Notes: generated by a model not told the origin, from the sequence alone. A stretch of DNA of 64,000 nt from Liquidambar formosana (GCA_039720395.1 CM077828.1:23974717-24038716); one strand, 5' to 3'. Counted from the first letter of the stretch, positions 35,701 to 48,839 are shown. Made by a program: numbers and translations.

Positions 35701-35704
35701 AAAG

Positions 35705-36715
35705 TATTAACCCCACCACCACTATTGCTAGAACTAACACCACAACCTTGTGAGGACCTTGATCAAACACTTCTCCAAGCTTTTAATAGGGCAAAGACAG
35801 AGTGGTGCCACCACCACGAGGACCTTTTATCAACAATACTTTTCCAAGCTTTTAATATGTCAAGACAACAAGGTGGTGAAATATATTGCAGTAGCCGGCC
35901 ACTGCGGCTTGGATCCCTTTTTTTTGAGATTTGTTTTTCCAATGATTCTTCATCTCACATAGCTTCATGTATTTGTTTGGGACCTCAACTTAATAGCTTA
36001 GACTGTTAAATTGAAAACTTAACAAAGTAGCAGAAACATTTTGTTCTTGAATCGTTTGAGTCCGTTCTTATTGTTATTGTTATTGTTAGTGTTATTGCCC
36101 ACGTGACATATCTGTGTTAAATTTGCACGTGAAGGAGAGTGTTAGAAAGTATTGCATCCTACAGTGCCCAAATTTTAGGTTTGACATAATTTCAAGGGCG
36201 AAGCCAGGAATTGAATTGAGGGGAAGCAAACTTTGATTTGTTGTTAGTATTTTATCCTGATTCAAAAAATCAAACAAGATTTAGTTCAAAAAAAATTTCT
36301 CACTTTGTATTTTGAGGTAGAAAAATTACAAAAATTTATAATTTGTTGATAAAATAGCAAAAAAATTCAACAAAGAGGGAATGAGATATTGGGGGGGGGG
36401 GGGATTGAGGGTTTTATATGGAGGAAAAAATAAAAAAATGAGAGGGATGGGAACAAAAAATAAAGGGTATTAAAAAAAAATTAAGGGGTTAATATAGAAT
36501 TTCAAAAGCTTAAAGGTACTTTTTTTTAAATAAAAAAATTTCCAGGTGAGGCAATTGGTTCTTCATTGGCTTCGCCCATGCATAGTTTCATAAACCTGTT
36601 TGGACCCTCCACTAATTAAAAACTGTCTATTAGTTTTGAAACTTAACAAATGTTTGTTCTCCTTGGTAAGTGGGTGGATATGGCTGATGACCACCAAAAG
36701 AATAAAAGATATGCC
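35705..36715 (-). pseudogene. R2R3-MYB fragment D (exon 3 only, interrupted)
   Basis: 35705-35900 aligns with the complement of exon 3 of copies B and C. It carries two copies of the motif encoding [14 protein letters not shown] residues (caagcttttaata at 35774 and 35848), the same duplication as in copy B. 35920-35962 (ttgagatttgtttttccaat, gattcttcatctca) is the [12 protein letters not shown] region, and 36655-36705 (cttggtaagtgggtggatat) is the exon 3 start with its acceptor. About 690 bp of unrelated sequence separates the last two pieces and includes the element at 36195-36576. No exon 1 or 2 was found nearby. Clearly non-functional. Confidence 0.75.
36195..36576. mobile_element. Probable DNA element with GGGCGAAGCC ends
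   Basis: Inverted ends agggcgaagccaggaattg and ggcttcgccc lie inside MYB fragment D. Includes a run of 14 G at about 36391-36404. Similar termini to 17143-17746. Confidence 0.4.
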
Positions 36716-37096
36716 ATGACAAGAAATAAAACTAAGGAAGCATGACTACATTTTTACCATTAGATTAGATTAGATCAAAAGTTGGGTACGTGCGTCTATG
36801 GTACCCACTGAAAAAAAAAAAAAAAAAAAAAAATGGGGTACCATACCCAAAAATAGTAATTGATCATATTTTCTAACACAAGTTCATAAAGATTTGTGTT
36901 TCTCTAAAATATGATTTATTTCCACGTTGTTTAAAGCAGAAGTCTGAACCATGGATTTGGGGAGAAAGTTTGCACCAGGGCCTTCTATGGAGTAAGTGTG
37001 GCCCAAAGGTATGGCCTGGCTGGCCCAATGATTTTACGGGCTAATCCATGCCATGCATGCCCATATAAGACCTGGCCTTATGCCAGTCTAAATTTC

Positions 37097-37245
37097 TTTT
37101 TCTTTTTTTTGGTGCAAAAATGTTTAGGTGAGGAAAGGCTATCCCCATCCAGGGCTTGGGCAAGCTATAGGCCTCAGCGAAGACTTACATTGGACTTAAA
37201 GATTACCTATCAAAAAAGACTGCTGACATTAGAAGTCAAACCTAA
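37097..37245 (-). mobile_element. Short retroposon with 15-bp target duplication
   Basis: gccagtctaaatttc occurs exactly at 37082-37096 and 37246-37260. Between them is 149 bp whose minus strand ends in an A-rich tail. No clear polymerase III boxes, so it may be a SINE or a severely truncated LINE. Confidence 0.75.
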
Positions 37246-37260
37246 GCCAGTCTAAATTTC

Positions 37261-39126
37261 GTATAGGTCTTAGGTAGCATAAATCCTACCCAATCATGGT
37301 TTTTTTAAGCCCAAGGTCAAGCTGATCATGTCTAGGCCCAAACCAACATAATGCAACAAACCATGGTTTGTTCCTTTTATTTTATTTTTTTTCTTTCAAA
37401 TATATAGATCTACCTTAACTCTTAACATTTCTTAATATCAACAAATGAATATCACTGTCAATATTTTTCCATAAATTTGAACCTTAGATCACTCACCTAT
37501 CAGGTAAGACAAATGCTACTAAGCTATCATACTAGGCTATCATGCCAGCACATTTACATGGTTAATTTTGATCAGAACACTTTTACCGAAAAATGAGAAA
37601 GTGTTACGATTTATTAACTCTTGAATTATTCAATATTTAAATCTAGAGAAATTTTGTGAAACTAATGTGTAATGGGAGAAATTTTGTGTAATACCCTTCA
37701 TTGTTTCCAAAGAACCACTGCCAACAAAAATCCAAGGAGATAAATGTGGTTTTAGGAAGGTCTCATCCGATAACATAAGTGCGAATCTTGTCTAGTTAAT
37801 GTTGTCATTTTCCCATCCATATCCACTGGAAAAATCACATGGCTAATCTACCATAAATTTGGTCCGAGCTCAATTTTCCCTTTTGGGTATAAGCTAGGTT
37901 GTCGTGGCTTCCCATTAAAGGCCCCCCACGTGAGGAGCAATAAACATTACTCCAAACGTGGCCTGTATGTGGCCACGTTTTCTATAATTGTCCATACTGT
38001 AAACTTTTCTCATTTGAAAATTTTATTAAAAAATTATTTGGGAAACCCTTTACTATTATGTGATCGAATTCATGAGTTAGGTCTTTCAAAGATAGACTTG
38101 GTTTTTTAAAAATATTTCTCGCTTTACGTAGCATATAATTTTTTAGCTTCTATGATATGAATTGAAAGGAGGGATATAGACTATGGTAAATCATTAAAAA
38201 CTAATTTACTTATTTTATTAATTGTTGGGAAGTTATATTTGTGTTTATCTTTCATCAAAAACTAATTTACTCATAAATAAAGTCACACACATACTCTCTC
38301 TCTCCCTCTCTCTCAAATTTTTCTTTATCACATCGGAAACACTCTTCCAACTTTTTTCATCAAAGATTAATTTACTCATAAATAAAATGAGTCATTCCCT
38401 TATGTGGGAAATCCTAATTGTTGTAAGGTGTCTTATATTTATTTATTACTAGACTCCAAGAGCTCGACTAAGCTGAGAAACCTCTTTTCAGGAGAGCCAG
38501 TGAAGAGCTAGTAGTGCCCCGAGGCGAACATTTTTTAGTGTGTATTCAGATAGGGTTTCGTGTCATGTTCTTTGCTTTGTGGAGGCTTTATTTTGCTTCT
38601 TATTGATTATTTACAGTGAATTTAATATATCTCTATCGTGGATGTAGGCATCTTATCGTATCATATAAATTTTGTATGTTTACTGCATACAAAAGAAAAG
38701 AGATACCACAGAAACTACAAAACCAATGGTATTAGATGCTCAATTGCTTGGTTATTAGATGATAGCTTATTAAGCATTAAGGGTTTTTCCATAGGCCTAT
38801 GGGTATATATCAAGAGAGAGGATCCTCTCTAGCTAGTAATTGGGTATGCCCAATGAAATCTGAACCATCCATATGCGGTGGGGTGAGATATGTCCAAGTA
38901 TTGGAGATGATCGATCCATGCATGCTCTTGAAACAGCATACAACTCCCACTCAAAAGAACCCTAAAAGGAGAAATAAATAAATCTTCGTTCTTAACCCCA
39001 ACAAGAATATGAATTCATTAGTATAGTTTTACAAATATATTAATACAGATTAAACACAAATATTTCTTGAATCAATCAAAACATTCATGCAGAGCCCGCA
39101 CACAGGCACTGGATTTAATTTCCACA
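37261..39126. other. Intergenic between fragment D and copy C
   Basis: No gene. 38228-38290 and 38355-38410 share a diverged direct repeat (catcaaaaactaatttactc, ataaataaa). 38285-38325 is CT-rich. 37750-37820 has a possible tRNA-like motif (ggtctcatccgataacataa), too weak to call. Confidence 0.5.
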
Positions 39127-41376
39127 TCAAAACACTGGCGAATTTGACTCTCCACAATTCACCAAATCGAATATGTCACCCAAATAATTTTCATTCCCTT
39201 CAAATAATGCCTCGCTTTCACTTCCACCATCAATATCACTGCAATCCATGCCACCAACGGACGAATAATTCTGTTCATCATCGAGAAGAAAATTCGTGAG
39301 CCAGTCATTGAAATCCGCTTCTTTGGTATCCCATGCTTCAACAGATTCACCTCCAAACGAGCCTAAACTTGCAGTACTGGACTCTGATAATTCAATGGCT
39401 GGCATTGACAGTGCATTTTCCATGTTCAATGTAGGTGTTGGAGACTCAACATTGCACCTCATGTCAATAGTACTAACACCACCACCACCTTCTTGGGTGG
39501 ACCTTGAAAGAACGCCTTGCCAAGCTTTTAATATGCCAATGCAACGTGGTGGTGCTAGTGTAGTAGCCATTTTGTTGAGTGGCTTAGCTGAAGATGAAGT
39601 GGACCTTGACAAGCCAGGCTGATGCTGGCATGGCTTTGCCTCTCTAACGAGCCTCGCTTCTGGCTCTAGGCGAGTGCCATCCCACTGAGCCATGTGGATG
39701 AGGTTCGTTGCATTGTTGGATGAATAGGCGTGGGCTGAGCCAAGGGTGGCACCCTTTGGCTTGTGAGTCACTGGGTCTAGATCCATCTTGGCTAACCTTT
39801 TTTTGAGATGGGTGTTCCAATAATTCTTGATCTCACTGTCCGTTCTCTTTGGTAAATGTGTTGCTATCGCTGACCACCTAAGAGAAAAATGATACCATGA
39901 TAGAAAACAAGATCAATCCTAGGTAGCATCAAAAAATAAAAATAAAAAGGAAGAATCCTAGGTTAAAACTTTAGAAAATATCTGATTCAGAAACATGGAC
40001 AAAGTTCCAATCATATCGTGACAAAAAAGAACCTGGCATTTCTTATTTTAAAGTTTTTGAATATTTTTTCAATCGTGTTACAAGACAAATCTCAAGATTA
40101 TCGTAATTAATTTACAAACCAGAGGAAAAAAAATATATAATGTGGAGGTGGGTCTAGGACAAGTTAAATAGTCAATTTATTAAGATCTTCAAATCTCCGT
40201 TGGACTAAATATATTCAATACAAAAATCATATATAGATTATGTATTGAAAAACTAGATATTGCAAACTGTAAAGCATTTTACTTTAATCAAAGTAAATTA
40301 TTTCAATGTTCTCTTATTTACTTATTTCTTTTGGTATTTTGGGTTGGTGTGCTTTTTATTTATTTATATTTTTAAAGTAGAGTGTCATGGGCTGCACAGC
40401 GGGAGTAGCATATCCCCCTTCCCCTTCCTCACTAGCTATATGTAGGGATGGTAATGGGTCGGGTCGGATGCGGGTCGGCACTACCCCATACCCGACCCGA
40501 TCTTTAATCTCTTATACCCATACCCGACCCGATACCCGATGGGTATAAAGAATTAAACTCCATCCCCGATCCATCGTCTTCTTGGGCCATCCATGCCCGA
40601 CCTGCCCATACCCGACCACCCTATTGTGAGGATTTTTTTCCCCCAAATTCCATTTTTTTGCTACTTACACTTATTACATATTACTTACATAATCATATAC
40701 TAAGCTTATAAATGTTTTTAGCACCTAATATGATCTTGTTCAAATAAGATCATATTAATATAATCACACAAATATTATACACAAACATAAGGATTAAAAA
40801 AAAAATAAAAATATATAATGAGCCTTCTAATGGACTCCATAAGCCTATATCAAGATGGGTTTCAAATATTTATAAAACCATACATAAATTCCAAACATAG
40901 GACATTAAAATATATATATATATTATTGTAAAAATATCGGGTAGGGTCGGGTCTCGGGTATTTTCTTGTTGGGATCCATGCCCGACCCGTACCCGAATTT
41001 TTTTAAGAATTTATACCCATACCCGACCCGATACCCGAAAAATAAAAAAAATACCCGTCCATTCGGGTATGGATCAAGTCGGGACCCTATGGATCGGGGC
41101 AAAATTACCATCCCTAGCTATATGCATATACCACCGTGAGTTTAAACCATAATTTCTCTCAAATGTCTCCTTAAAAGGAGAGACATGCCATCTAGGCTAC
41201 AATTCCATTGGCATGAGGTTCAGTTTCTTTATGCCATTTGCATCATAGGAAAAATGGTCAAATGCTAAAAATTCCATGTATGGAAAAATTCATAAAACGA
41301 GTTAAACTACAAAGAAAAACCATAGAAATTCGCAGATTGCAGCAAAAAAGTGCTAATTTAATCGATGGACTAGATC

Positions 41377-41419
<43 letters not shown>

Positions 41420-41946
41420 CAATGGCCCACCTAAGTGTTTATGGAAAGATTATAACAAAATCATTGCCTGTTGCCTAGAAGAGCATGAAGTCGAATTATG
41501 GCCTGTTCTTCCTGTTATTGTACTCCCTCTCTTAATATCAGGCCTGAGATAATTAGTCCATCTCAGTCTGCAGCTCTTCCCACACCTTTGAAGACCTATA
41601 AACAAGAACCCACCGTACCCCATCAGATCAGAATCACCATATATGGTATTAAAGGCTGTGACCAAATTCGAAAAACAAGTGATCGATTGTAACACTACTT
41701 TCTTTTTCCCCCTAAATAATACAAAGATCGATTTTCATTTATTTCCAACAAGAACAAACCAAAAATTTGGAAACCCATGAAAAGTATCGACTGATAAGTA
41801 TGAGGGACTTGACCAGCTTTCTCAGGTAATGAACGCCAGCTTCCATGGCCATGTTTTGGAATGTAAGAAAGGAGCTTTTGGTCTTCTTGAGTTGTCCATG
41901 GGCCTCTCTTCAAGCCAGCCGCGTCACAGCATGGAGATCTTCCCAT
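39127..41946 (-). pseudogene. R2R3-MYB, MIXTA-like (subgroup 9), copy C, frameshifted
   Basis: Exon 1 41814-41946 (133 nt; a second ATG lies directly upstream at 41949), exon 2 41468-41595 (128 nt), exon 3 39127-39877 (751 nt). Exon 2 is 2 nt shorter than in A and B: between RPDIKRG and the HALLGN codons the frame shifts at about 41510-41520, so R3 is lost and exon 3 cannot be read in register. Exon 3 itself is open and carries the most complete tail of the array, [27 protein letters not shown] and the terminal [14 protein letters not shown], typical of MIXTA-type ends. Intron 2 donor is GC (CAACAG|GCAATG), as in copy B. R2 has unusual [11 protein letters not shown] and IPKHG residues. Pseudogene unless another splice site restores the frame. 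Confidence 0.85.
40443..41116. mobile_element. hAT MITE in intron 2 of MYB copy C
   Basis: An 8-bp target duplication, gctatatg, flanks it exactly (40435-40442 and 41117-41124). Inverted ends tagggatggtaat / attaccatcccta. Both arms carry repeats of cccatacccgacccg, which pair as longer imperfect inverted repeats. 674 bp, no coding capacity. Confidence 0.9.
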
Positions 41947-42075
41947 CATGAGGTTGGATTTGAATTTGAAGCTGTGTGAGCTGTTTCAATTAAGTGGATG
42001 CAATGGCAGAGAGACTTGGAAAGAAGTGGAGTGAGTACGAGTTACATGGCTAGAGAAATGGGCAAAGATCGCCGC

Positions 42076-42110
42076 TATTTATGGGATGACGAAAGGGATG
42101 TCATTCAACT
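42076..42110 (-). promoter_or_regulatory. Core promoter of MYB copy C
   Basis: gggcaaagatc...ctatttatggg recurs as in copies A and B, giving a TATA-like box on the minus strand about 135 bp from the ATG, then ggatgtcattcaact. Confidence 0.6.
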
Positions 42111-42119
42111 GTAGTGTCA

Positions 42120-43670
42120 AGTCAAATGACAAAAATACCCCCTTTTTTTGGGGTAAGTATTGGAACAATAAAAAATTAATAAAAAATAAAAAAAAAAAGT
42201 CTTTCTACCTTAGGAGATCATAAAACTTTTGCATGGGTGAAGGGAGTGAGGCACGATAATTGAGTGGCTGAAATAACGAACACCTGGACAATGCATGTCT
42301 AATACGTGATCCTTTTTTTCCTTTTCATTTTTTTGTGTATAAGATAAGAGTATATTAATAAAATGAACTCGATCAGTACATAACAGAGGAACAATCCCCT
42401 ACTAAGATCGGCATTTGAATCTGTGCACGAAATTTCTAGGTTTGCTGTCATAATATCTCGGAATTGATACATATTGAATGTTTTTATGTCTTGGGTGTTA
42501 TTATTTTTACAGTGACAAACTATTTTACAAGTGTTTTCAATATAATATTGGCCAACAAGATAAAATATTTCACCCCTTATTCATTTTTCCTTATTTTCTC
42601 CTTACCTAGTTAGAATGATTAAGGTAAGATCAGTTGGTCAATTATTGTTATATGGTCACTCCACTAGGAAGTCCAGTCTATTCAATGCCGGACCATGTCA
42701 TAGCGTACTGAATTTTTCCTGGCAAGAAGTCTAATTTGTATAAGTAACGAGAAGTCTCTTTCATGAAACAAAGAGACAAACCTGTTAGAAATATATGGGA
42801 GCTAGTAGAGGCCCTTAAAAGGAGGATACGTGCTACAAATCATGACAAGCTTAATTGACTCTTTGAGAGTGACTTTGATTCCGAATACCACTTGAAATGG
42901 AACTCTAATATATATATTATTACTAGTTTCCAAAACTGTGCAATGCACAGATTTATATATATATTAGCTTCAAAACCCGTACGATGCACAGATTTATTTA
43001 TAAAAATAATATTATTAGAAAATTAAAATTTTAATAGAATATTTATATTCTAAAATAGTAAAATGCATTTGTTAATATAATATGTCAATTAAATTTTAAA
43101 GATATAGACAAAAATAAATTACTTTAATGGTTAAAGCTTGTGAAAAAATGTATTTGGTGTGATGTTAGCATACTATATCACACAAAATTTATGTATACTT
43201 CCAAAAAGGATAAATTATTTAGAAAAAAAATAATTTAATGGTGGAAGCCTGTAAAAAATTGAAGGAAGTGACACATTATGGTATTTGGTGCAAAAAGATT
43301 AAGACTTTGTAGAGCCTAGTCCATTCCATGGTTATGGTTTTGATATATTAGTATGTATTCCGGTATATCGCGCTTTTTTTTTTAATCATCATTGTTTCTA
43401 TTTGTCTCTCTTTCTGATTATAATTATTTTTAGTCTTTTATATATGTTCAATTTTTGGGAGAAAAGATGAATAGGCATAAAGAAAACAAAAAAAATATGA
43501 TACAATCTACTAAGTTTGGATTGAACATTTGTATGGTGTAGGTTTTCCGATTCTCCCACATGAAAATAAAAAGATATGTAATATACATCAAGCGTCAACT
43601 TACAAATACCGTGTGAAAAAAGAGCAGTGAAAACCAAAAAAAAAAAAAAAAAAAATGAAGAAATTATTTG
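42120..43670. other. Intergenic, AT-rich
   Basis: 42925-43010 has two diverged copies of ttccaaaactgtgcaatgca / cccgtacgatgcacag, words common at ends of plant DNA elements, but I cannot define the element. No gene. Confidence 0.4.
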
Positions 43671-44018
43671 GAGAAATTACCTTTTGGTGATCACTTCCAA
43701 ACTTAATACCAAACAAAGAAAATAAGTAGTCCTTTTGAATCACATATACAGTCGATTTGTAGCAAGTTGGCAGATTAATATTCTTTCTTTGGTATTAAGT
43801 TGGAAAGTGATCACTAAAAATGTAATTTCTTAAAAAGTCACAAAGTAACTTACTTTTTGGGAAATTACTTTTGAGTGAATATGTCCCAACTTAATACAAA
43901 ACAAAGAAAATTGATAGTTATTTTGACGTAAGTATATAGTTAATTTATAGCAAGCTGACAGACATCATTCCTTTTTTGGTATTAGGTCAGAAAGCTGACA
44001 CTAAAATGTAATATTTGC
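43671..44018. mobile_element. Two tandem foldback MITEs
   Basis: 43671-43832 folds on itself: gaaattaccttttggtgatc / gatcactaaaaatgtaattt and cttaataccaaacaaagaa / ttctttggtattaag. A second, more diverged copy with the same arms is at about 43860-44018. No coding capacity. Confidence 0.7.
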
Positions 44019-45090
44019 CATTTTTCTCCCACGTGTTCTATTGCTCAGTATGTGATTTGAAAAGAAAATGAAAATTTATAAATTTAACACGTGGCATCAA
44101 CACTAGGGCTCATTTCCTCCGTTATATATATGTTGTATATTGATAACTTCAAGTCTTCAAAGCTATGTATCCCTTGATGTTTGAATAAAAGGAAATGCAA
44201 GTTGCCCCACATTTTACCCTACAAATCTTGTCTTACTATGTGGATTTAGTTTTGTTTCAATTTTTAAGGTTAATTAGCATTACCCCCTTATCTCGTATGG
44301 CAAATTCGACCATCCCTAAATAAATAAATAAATAATTGGAAATTAAAGCCAAAGTTCTTCCATTTTTCTTGCATTAAATTGTAGTGAATATTTTTCATTA
44401 TATGGCCACGAAAAATAACCCCTATACCTAGGACTACCTAAACCCAAACCTAGCTACCCGGCTACCACGTACTGCTAAGCCATAAAGGCCAGTGATAAAT
44501 CGTAGTGATTTTCATTATATGGCTACAAAAATTAGATCGAAGTGGTCCATGGACTTCCATGTTAGCTTGTTAGGATTTAGGAAATTATGGAACAAAAGTC
44601 CAAGAAAGTGGTACTTAATTTCTGATAGTCCAAGAAAGTGGTACTTCTGTTCCTAACGTGAGATTAAGGTTGGTATATGATCATTTGCTGTCCTCAAGAA
44701 TGCCTAATTTCAAGGGATGTGCGCGTGTGTGTGTGAGAGAGAGAGAGAGAGAGAAAAGGGAAGGAGGGGGGGATATACTTGAAATGAATAGAGTCATATG
44801 ATGGAATGAGCCTCATGTTAATTGTGCAGCAAATTTCAAACCCAGTCATTTTGGATGAATAGGGCAAGGAATCCACACAAGATCTTGTGGCCCCTCTATA
44901 TAATTAAGGCTATTAATTAAGTCAAAGAATTATTGTGGGTGCGGTTGCAGGGCTGCCACCCATTGGCTCTAGGCTTGTCTGACATGAATATGGCCTCTTT
45001 AAACTAATGTGAAAGATTATGACATGATTAAGCATCTCTGTCACATAATTTACTAATTAAAGATTGTTTTACACGTTTTAATTTGGACTT

Positions 45091-45166
<76 letters not shown>

Positions 45167-46200
45167 ATGATCTCTAGGGTCAAGACTTGAAAATAGGAAT
45201 TGAAAATCTTGCTGCCTTCTGCAAGTGGTAGTGGGGGGCAGAGGCTTTCCGTGAGGAGATGTTCCTCTTAGCTTGCTTTGCATGTTTATGATCTAATTAA
45301 AATAATGAGGTATCTTAGAGATGCTTGAGATAAATATGCTTCACAGTGATAACTACCATGGTGTTTTTATAAATAAAGGAAACTTGAGGGGTGAGGCTTG
45401 GTTTTCTCATCGAGCTGTAAAACCTACAGTTGTTTCTCATTAAAAATACGTAGTCCCTCTATTTTACATTGACCAACATGTTTGAAAAAACACATTTTTT
45501 TTACGAATCATTTTTTAATGCTTTCAAATCCATTTTTATACTCTAACATTTCAATTTTGATCTCTAGTGTAGTATAATCATTAATTGAGTTAGTTTTGTT
45601 TATATCAAGTAATTAGTACCATGAATATGGGTATTTTGGGAAATTGATTAAAATGAAGTTTTGACAATAATTTTGAAATGGTCTAAAATGGAAAGAAAGA
45701 CAATTAATATGAAACGGATGGAGTATTTATATAAGAGAAATACTGATGTATCCATCAAAATATCCATCTCTCTATTCTCATTTAGCAGATAACATGGCAT
45801 GCTTTATGTCAACAAGTTGTATGTCACGTAGGCTAAACATGTAGACTACTACAACGGACGAAAATGGATCAATAGATATATACAATGTGTACTATAGCAC
45901 TACTTTATATATAAAAGGAAAATGCCAAGGGAACCTATCTCCTTGTGAGTATACGAGAACTCATGCCAATGTGGCATGTTCGGGTTCCTTGATTGGCGAG
46001 AGGCAAGCATTGCTCTTGCATCTATGAAACATATGTTTTTTTTCAATTTGTCAAATTTTAACAATTTTTAAATCAACATGTGAGGGTATGCAGTACAAAT
46101 GACAAAAGACCATGGTTTATGAATTAGAGGTCCCAAGCTCGAGTCTCTATTCTCTCACTATTGAATGCACAAGCTTGCAAATAGGTTGTATATTATAAAA
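44019..46200. other. Intergenic with long (TA)n
   Basis: A (TA)n run of about 35 units at 45093-45163, a short GA/GT run at 44720-44755, and ccaagaaagtggtacttaat-like words repeated at 44601 and 44627. Nothing supported as a gene. Confidence 0.55.
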
Positions 46201-46573
46201 GGGGGCCTCTATTGGTACCCCAAAATTTACTTTTCATCCCCCATACACTATATATTATAAGGTGTTATGAAAAATATAATAAATTTTCATAAAAACTGAT
46301 TAAGTAATCTGCTAGAAAACGTTATTTTGAATGACTTTATAAAATTAAGTTTTTCAAAAATCAATCTTTTAAATGGACTTTTTAGCCATTTGTTAATTAA
46401 AGACTATAAATGGCCAAAATTTCACTTATTTATAAAATTGTTCAAAATGATGTTTTCTAATAAATAGAATGTTCGGTTTTTATAAAAATAATTTATATTT
46501 GTCATAAAATCTAGAAATGTGAAATAAGTGGGAAATGAAAAGTAAGTCTCTGGGTGCTAATTGAATGGCACCC
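46201..46573. mobile_element. Foldback element related to the 48432 element
   Basis: Imperfect inverted ends ggggcctctattggtacccc... / ...gaatggcacccc with paired acttttcatccc / gggaaatgaaaagt. The interior shares ttcaaaatgatgttttctaa with 48432-48830. Target duplication not resolved. Confidence 0.5.
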
Positions 46574-46776
46574 CACTGTCAAAGCATGTTTAGGCCCAAA
46601 AGCCCAACATATCCCTCTTTAGGCCTAGGAAGGGGAAAAATAAAAAAATGACAAAACAAAACAATAATTCTTAAACTTTGTTAGTTTTTTGTAACGAGGG
46701 CAATAATTCTAAAGCTTTCTTATCTATCTTGTTCTAATGTTTAAGCATGCGTTTATCAGTTTTTTGATTTTTGATT

Positions 46777-46821
<45 letters not shown>

Positions 46822-46826
<5 letters not shown>

Positions 46827-47000
46827 TATGTTCTTATCAGCACATGTTGATATAAGTTATATAAACACCATGTTTTAAGGGTTGTACTATTTGTATTGGT
46901 CCAATATACTTCATTTCTCACTAATGTACAAGGTACAACTCTCAATACGAGTGTTGATATAAGTTATATCAGCACATGCTTACCTAATTATCATCCTATA
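46822..47000. mobile_element. TA-associated MITE, copy 4
   Basis: tcggttatgttcttatcagc at one end, cacatgcttacctaattatc at the other, a (TA)n array on the left and tatata on the right. Internal ttctcactaatgtacaaggt matches the family. Confidence 0.6.
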
Positions 47001-47606
47001 TATAAATATATGTATATGTATATGTATATGTATATTATTATTATTTTAAAAGGTGGAAATAGCATTTTCATATACTAAAGGCGTTAAATTAATTAATGAG
47101 TTGCTCGTATTAAATTTTCACACGCATATGGGGCGAAGGGGCCCATGAAGCTCTTCTTACTGACATTTTAACACCAAAATGGTCCGTAAGGCTAAATGTA
47201 CAAACTTATTTTGTTGCATGGTTCATTTTCCCATCCATCTAATTAAAAGCATAAAGGAACAATTAATCCAGATCTTCTTTGTTGATAGATTGTAAAGATT
47301 TGAATTGAAATAAGATTTGGGGGTGGGGGTGGTAGTGGTGGTGGTGGTGGTTCATTGATCAACCATACATAAGTCCGAAAGCATAGTCACATTTTAAATG
47401 TGATAGATGATGAAATCTGGAAAAGTAGTCTATTTAACTTAATTGGATGAATTGTCTATGGATTACATGTGTACAAAAAACTGAAACCAGTCATTTTCAT
47501 GTGGCAACAATGCACTTGTGCAGCTCTCTCTTATGGTGTTTCCTCATTAAACATCATGTGTCTATTTCATACTTTCTTTCTTCTTTTTTTGGTGCTGGGC
47601 GCCCGC

Positions 47607-47634
47607 GGGGGGGGGGGGGGGGGGGGGGGGGGGG
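47607..47634. repeat. G28 homopolymer and G-rich tract
   Basis: 28 consecutive G, then GGGGG- and GGGTTTGGGG-type runs to about 47675. The glycine-rich frames across it are low-complexity artefacts. Confidence 0.9.
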
Positions 47635-48431
47635 AGGGGGTGTTGGGTTTGGGGTTTGGGGGTGGGGGTGGGGGGAAGAGTGTAATGGCAAAAAACTCAT
47701 ATACAATTATTTTATATACTTATGAAGGTGAGTATACCTATGGAGATCTAAACTTAGGTGTGTCGGTGAAATGCCTCATCGCTGCAACATGCTACAGCTT
47801 GAAAGACATGTTAATGGTGGTAGTCATAGTAGTATGCACTCTGGTAGTGAATTGTTGTCATATAAAATACTTGGGATAAAAAATAATTACATATATATTA
47901 GCTTAGACTATAAAATTTACCCATTCACCAATTTTTGTGGTATCTCTGCTCCCTCTTTGAGTCCTTGTAATAAGGAAGTCAAGGTTTGAATCCGATAACT
48001 ATCAAAATATTATATGATGTTCTTGTATGTTAACAGCTCCCCCCCCCCCCCAAAAAAGAAAAAGGGTCTAGAGTTTTGTGTGCTTAAACTCTAGGAAGAT
48101 GATCCTAGTTCGACTTCCAATCCCTCTTGGGCCAAGCCATCACTCAGGTTTATCTCAAATATTAACCAATATAAAGTAAGCGATGATCTTATACATATCC
48201 AAGAATTAATCGGGCCGATGGTCTTAATACCCTGTTAACAAAAAGAAAAGTTGCAGCATTTTAGATTGAGGTCGGAAGTGAATTTAGGCGAAGGCAGCAG
48301 CAGCATTTTATCAGCTACAAATGTGAGTCATGCTGATAATGAGCCGAAAAATTGGGCCGACATGAGGTTGTTACGAGGCAAGCCGAAGCCCATGTCTTTA
48401 AACCAAACTTATCACTGGAAGTTAGAAAGAT

Positions 48432-48830
48432 GGGAACGGCTATTGCAACCCCCCATTCCTATAAGCCCACCCTCCATCCTTTAGGTTTTTAAGGTTTTAC
48501 GCAAAATGTAAAAAGTTTTTATGAAAACCGGCCATAATGTCCATTAGAAAACATCATTTTGAACAACTTTACAGAAGAAAATTTTTCCAAAATCTATCGT
48601 TTAGGTAGCTTTTTGGCAAAAAATGAAATAAAAGCCATAAATGGCTAAAAAGTATATTTAAACGATAGATTTTGGAAAAACTTTCTTCTGCAAAGTTGTT
48701 CAAAATGATGTTTTCTAGTGGACATCATGGCCGGTTTTCATAAAAACTTTTTATATTTTGTATAAAACCTTAAAAACCTAAAGGATGGGGGGTGGGCTTA
48801 TAGGAATGGGGGGTTGCAATAGCCATTCCC
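48432..48830. mobile_element. Foldback MULE-type MITE, GGGAACGGC family, small form
   Basis: A 9-bp target duplication, tagaaagat (48423-48431 and 48831-48839). The 399-bp element is a near-complete inverted repeat: gggaacggctattgcaaccc at the left and its complement (one mismatch) at the right, with arms pairing to the centre near 48640. It shares its first ~23 bp with 54419-55345 and 63110-64000. Confidence 0.9.
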
Positions 48831-48839
48831 TAGAAAGAT

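Noticed and set aside
40480..41060. Repeated cccgaccc words, reminiscent of telomere or satellite repeats
   Set aside because: They are the internal repeats of a hAT MITE with an exact 8-bp target duplication.
47447..47879. Glycine-rich frames of 92 and 136 residues
   Set aside because: Cross a G28 homopolymer and have no conserved sequence on either side.
48251..48484. 77-residue plus-strand frame (AENLGEGSSSILSATN-like, higher GC)
   Set aside because: Possibly a captured gene piece, but I recognise no family and its end lies in the MITE at 48432.
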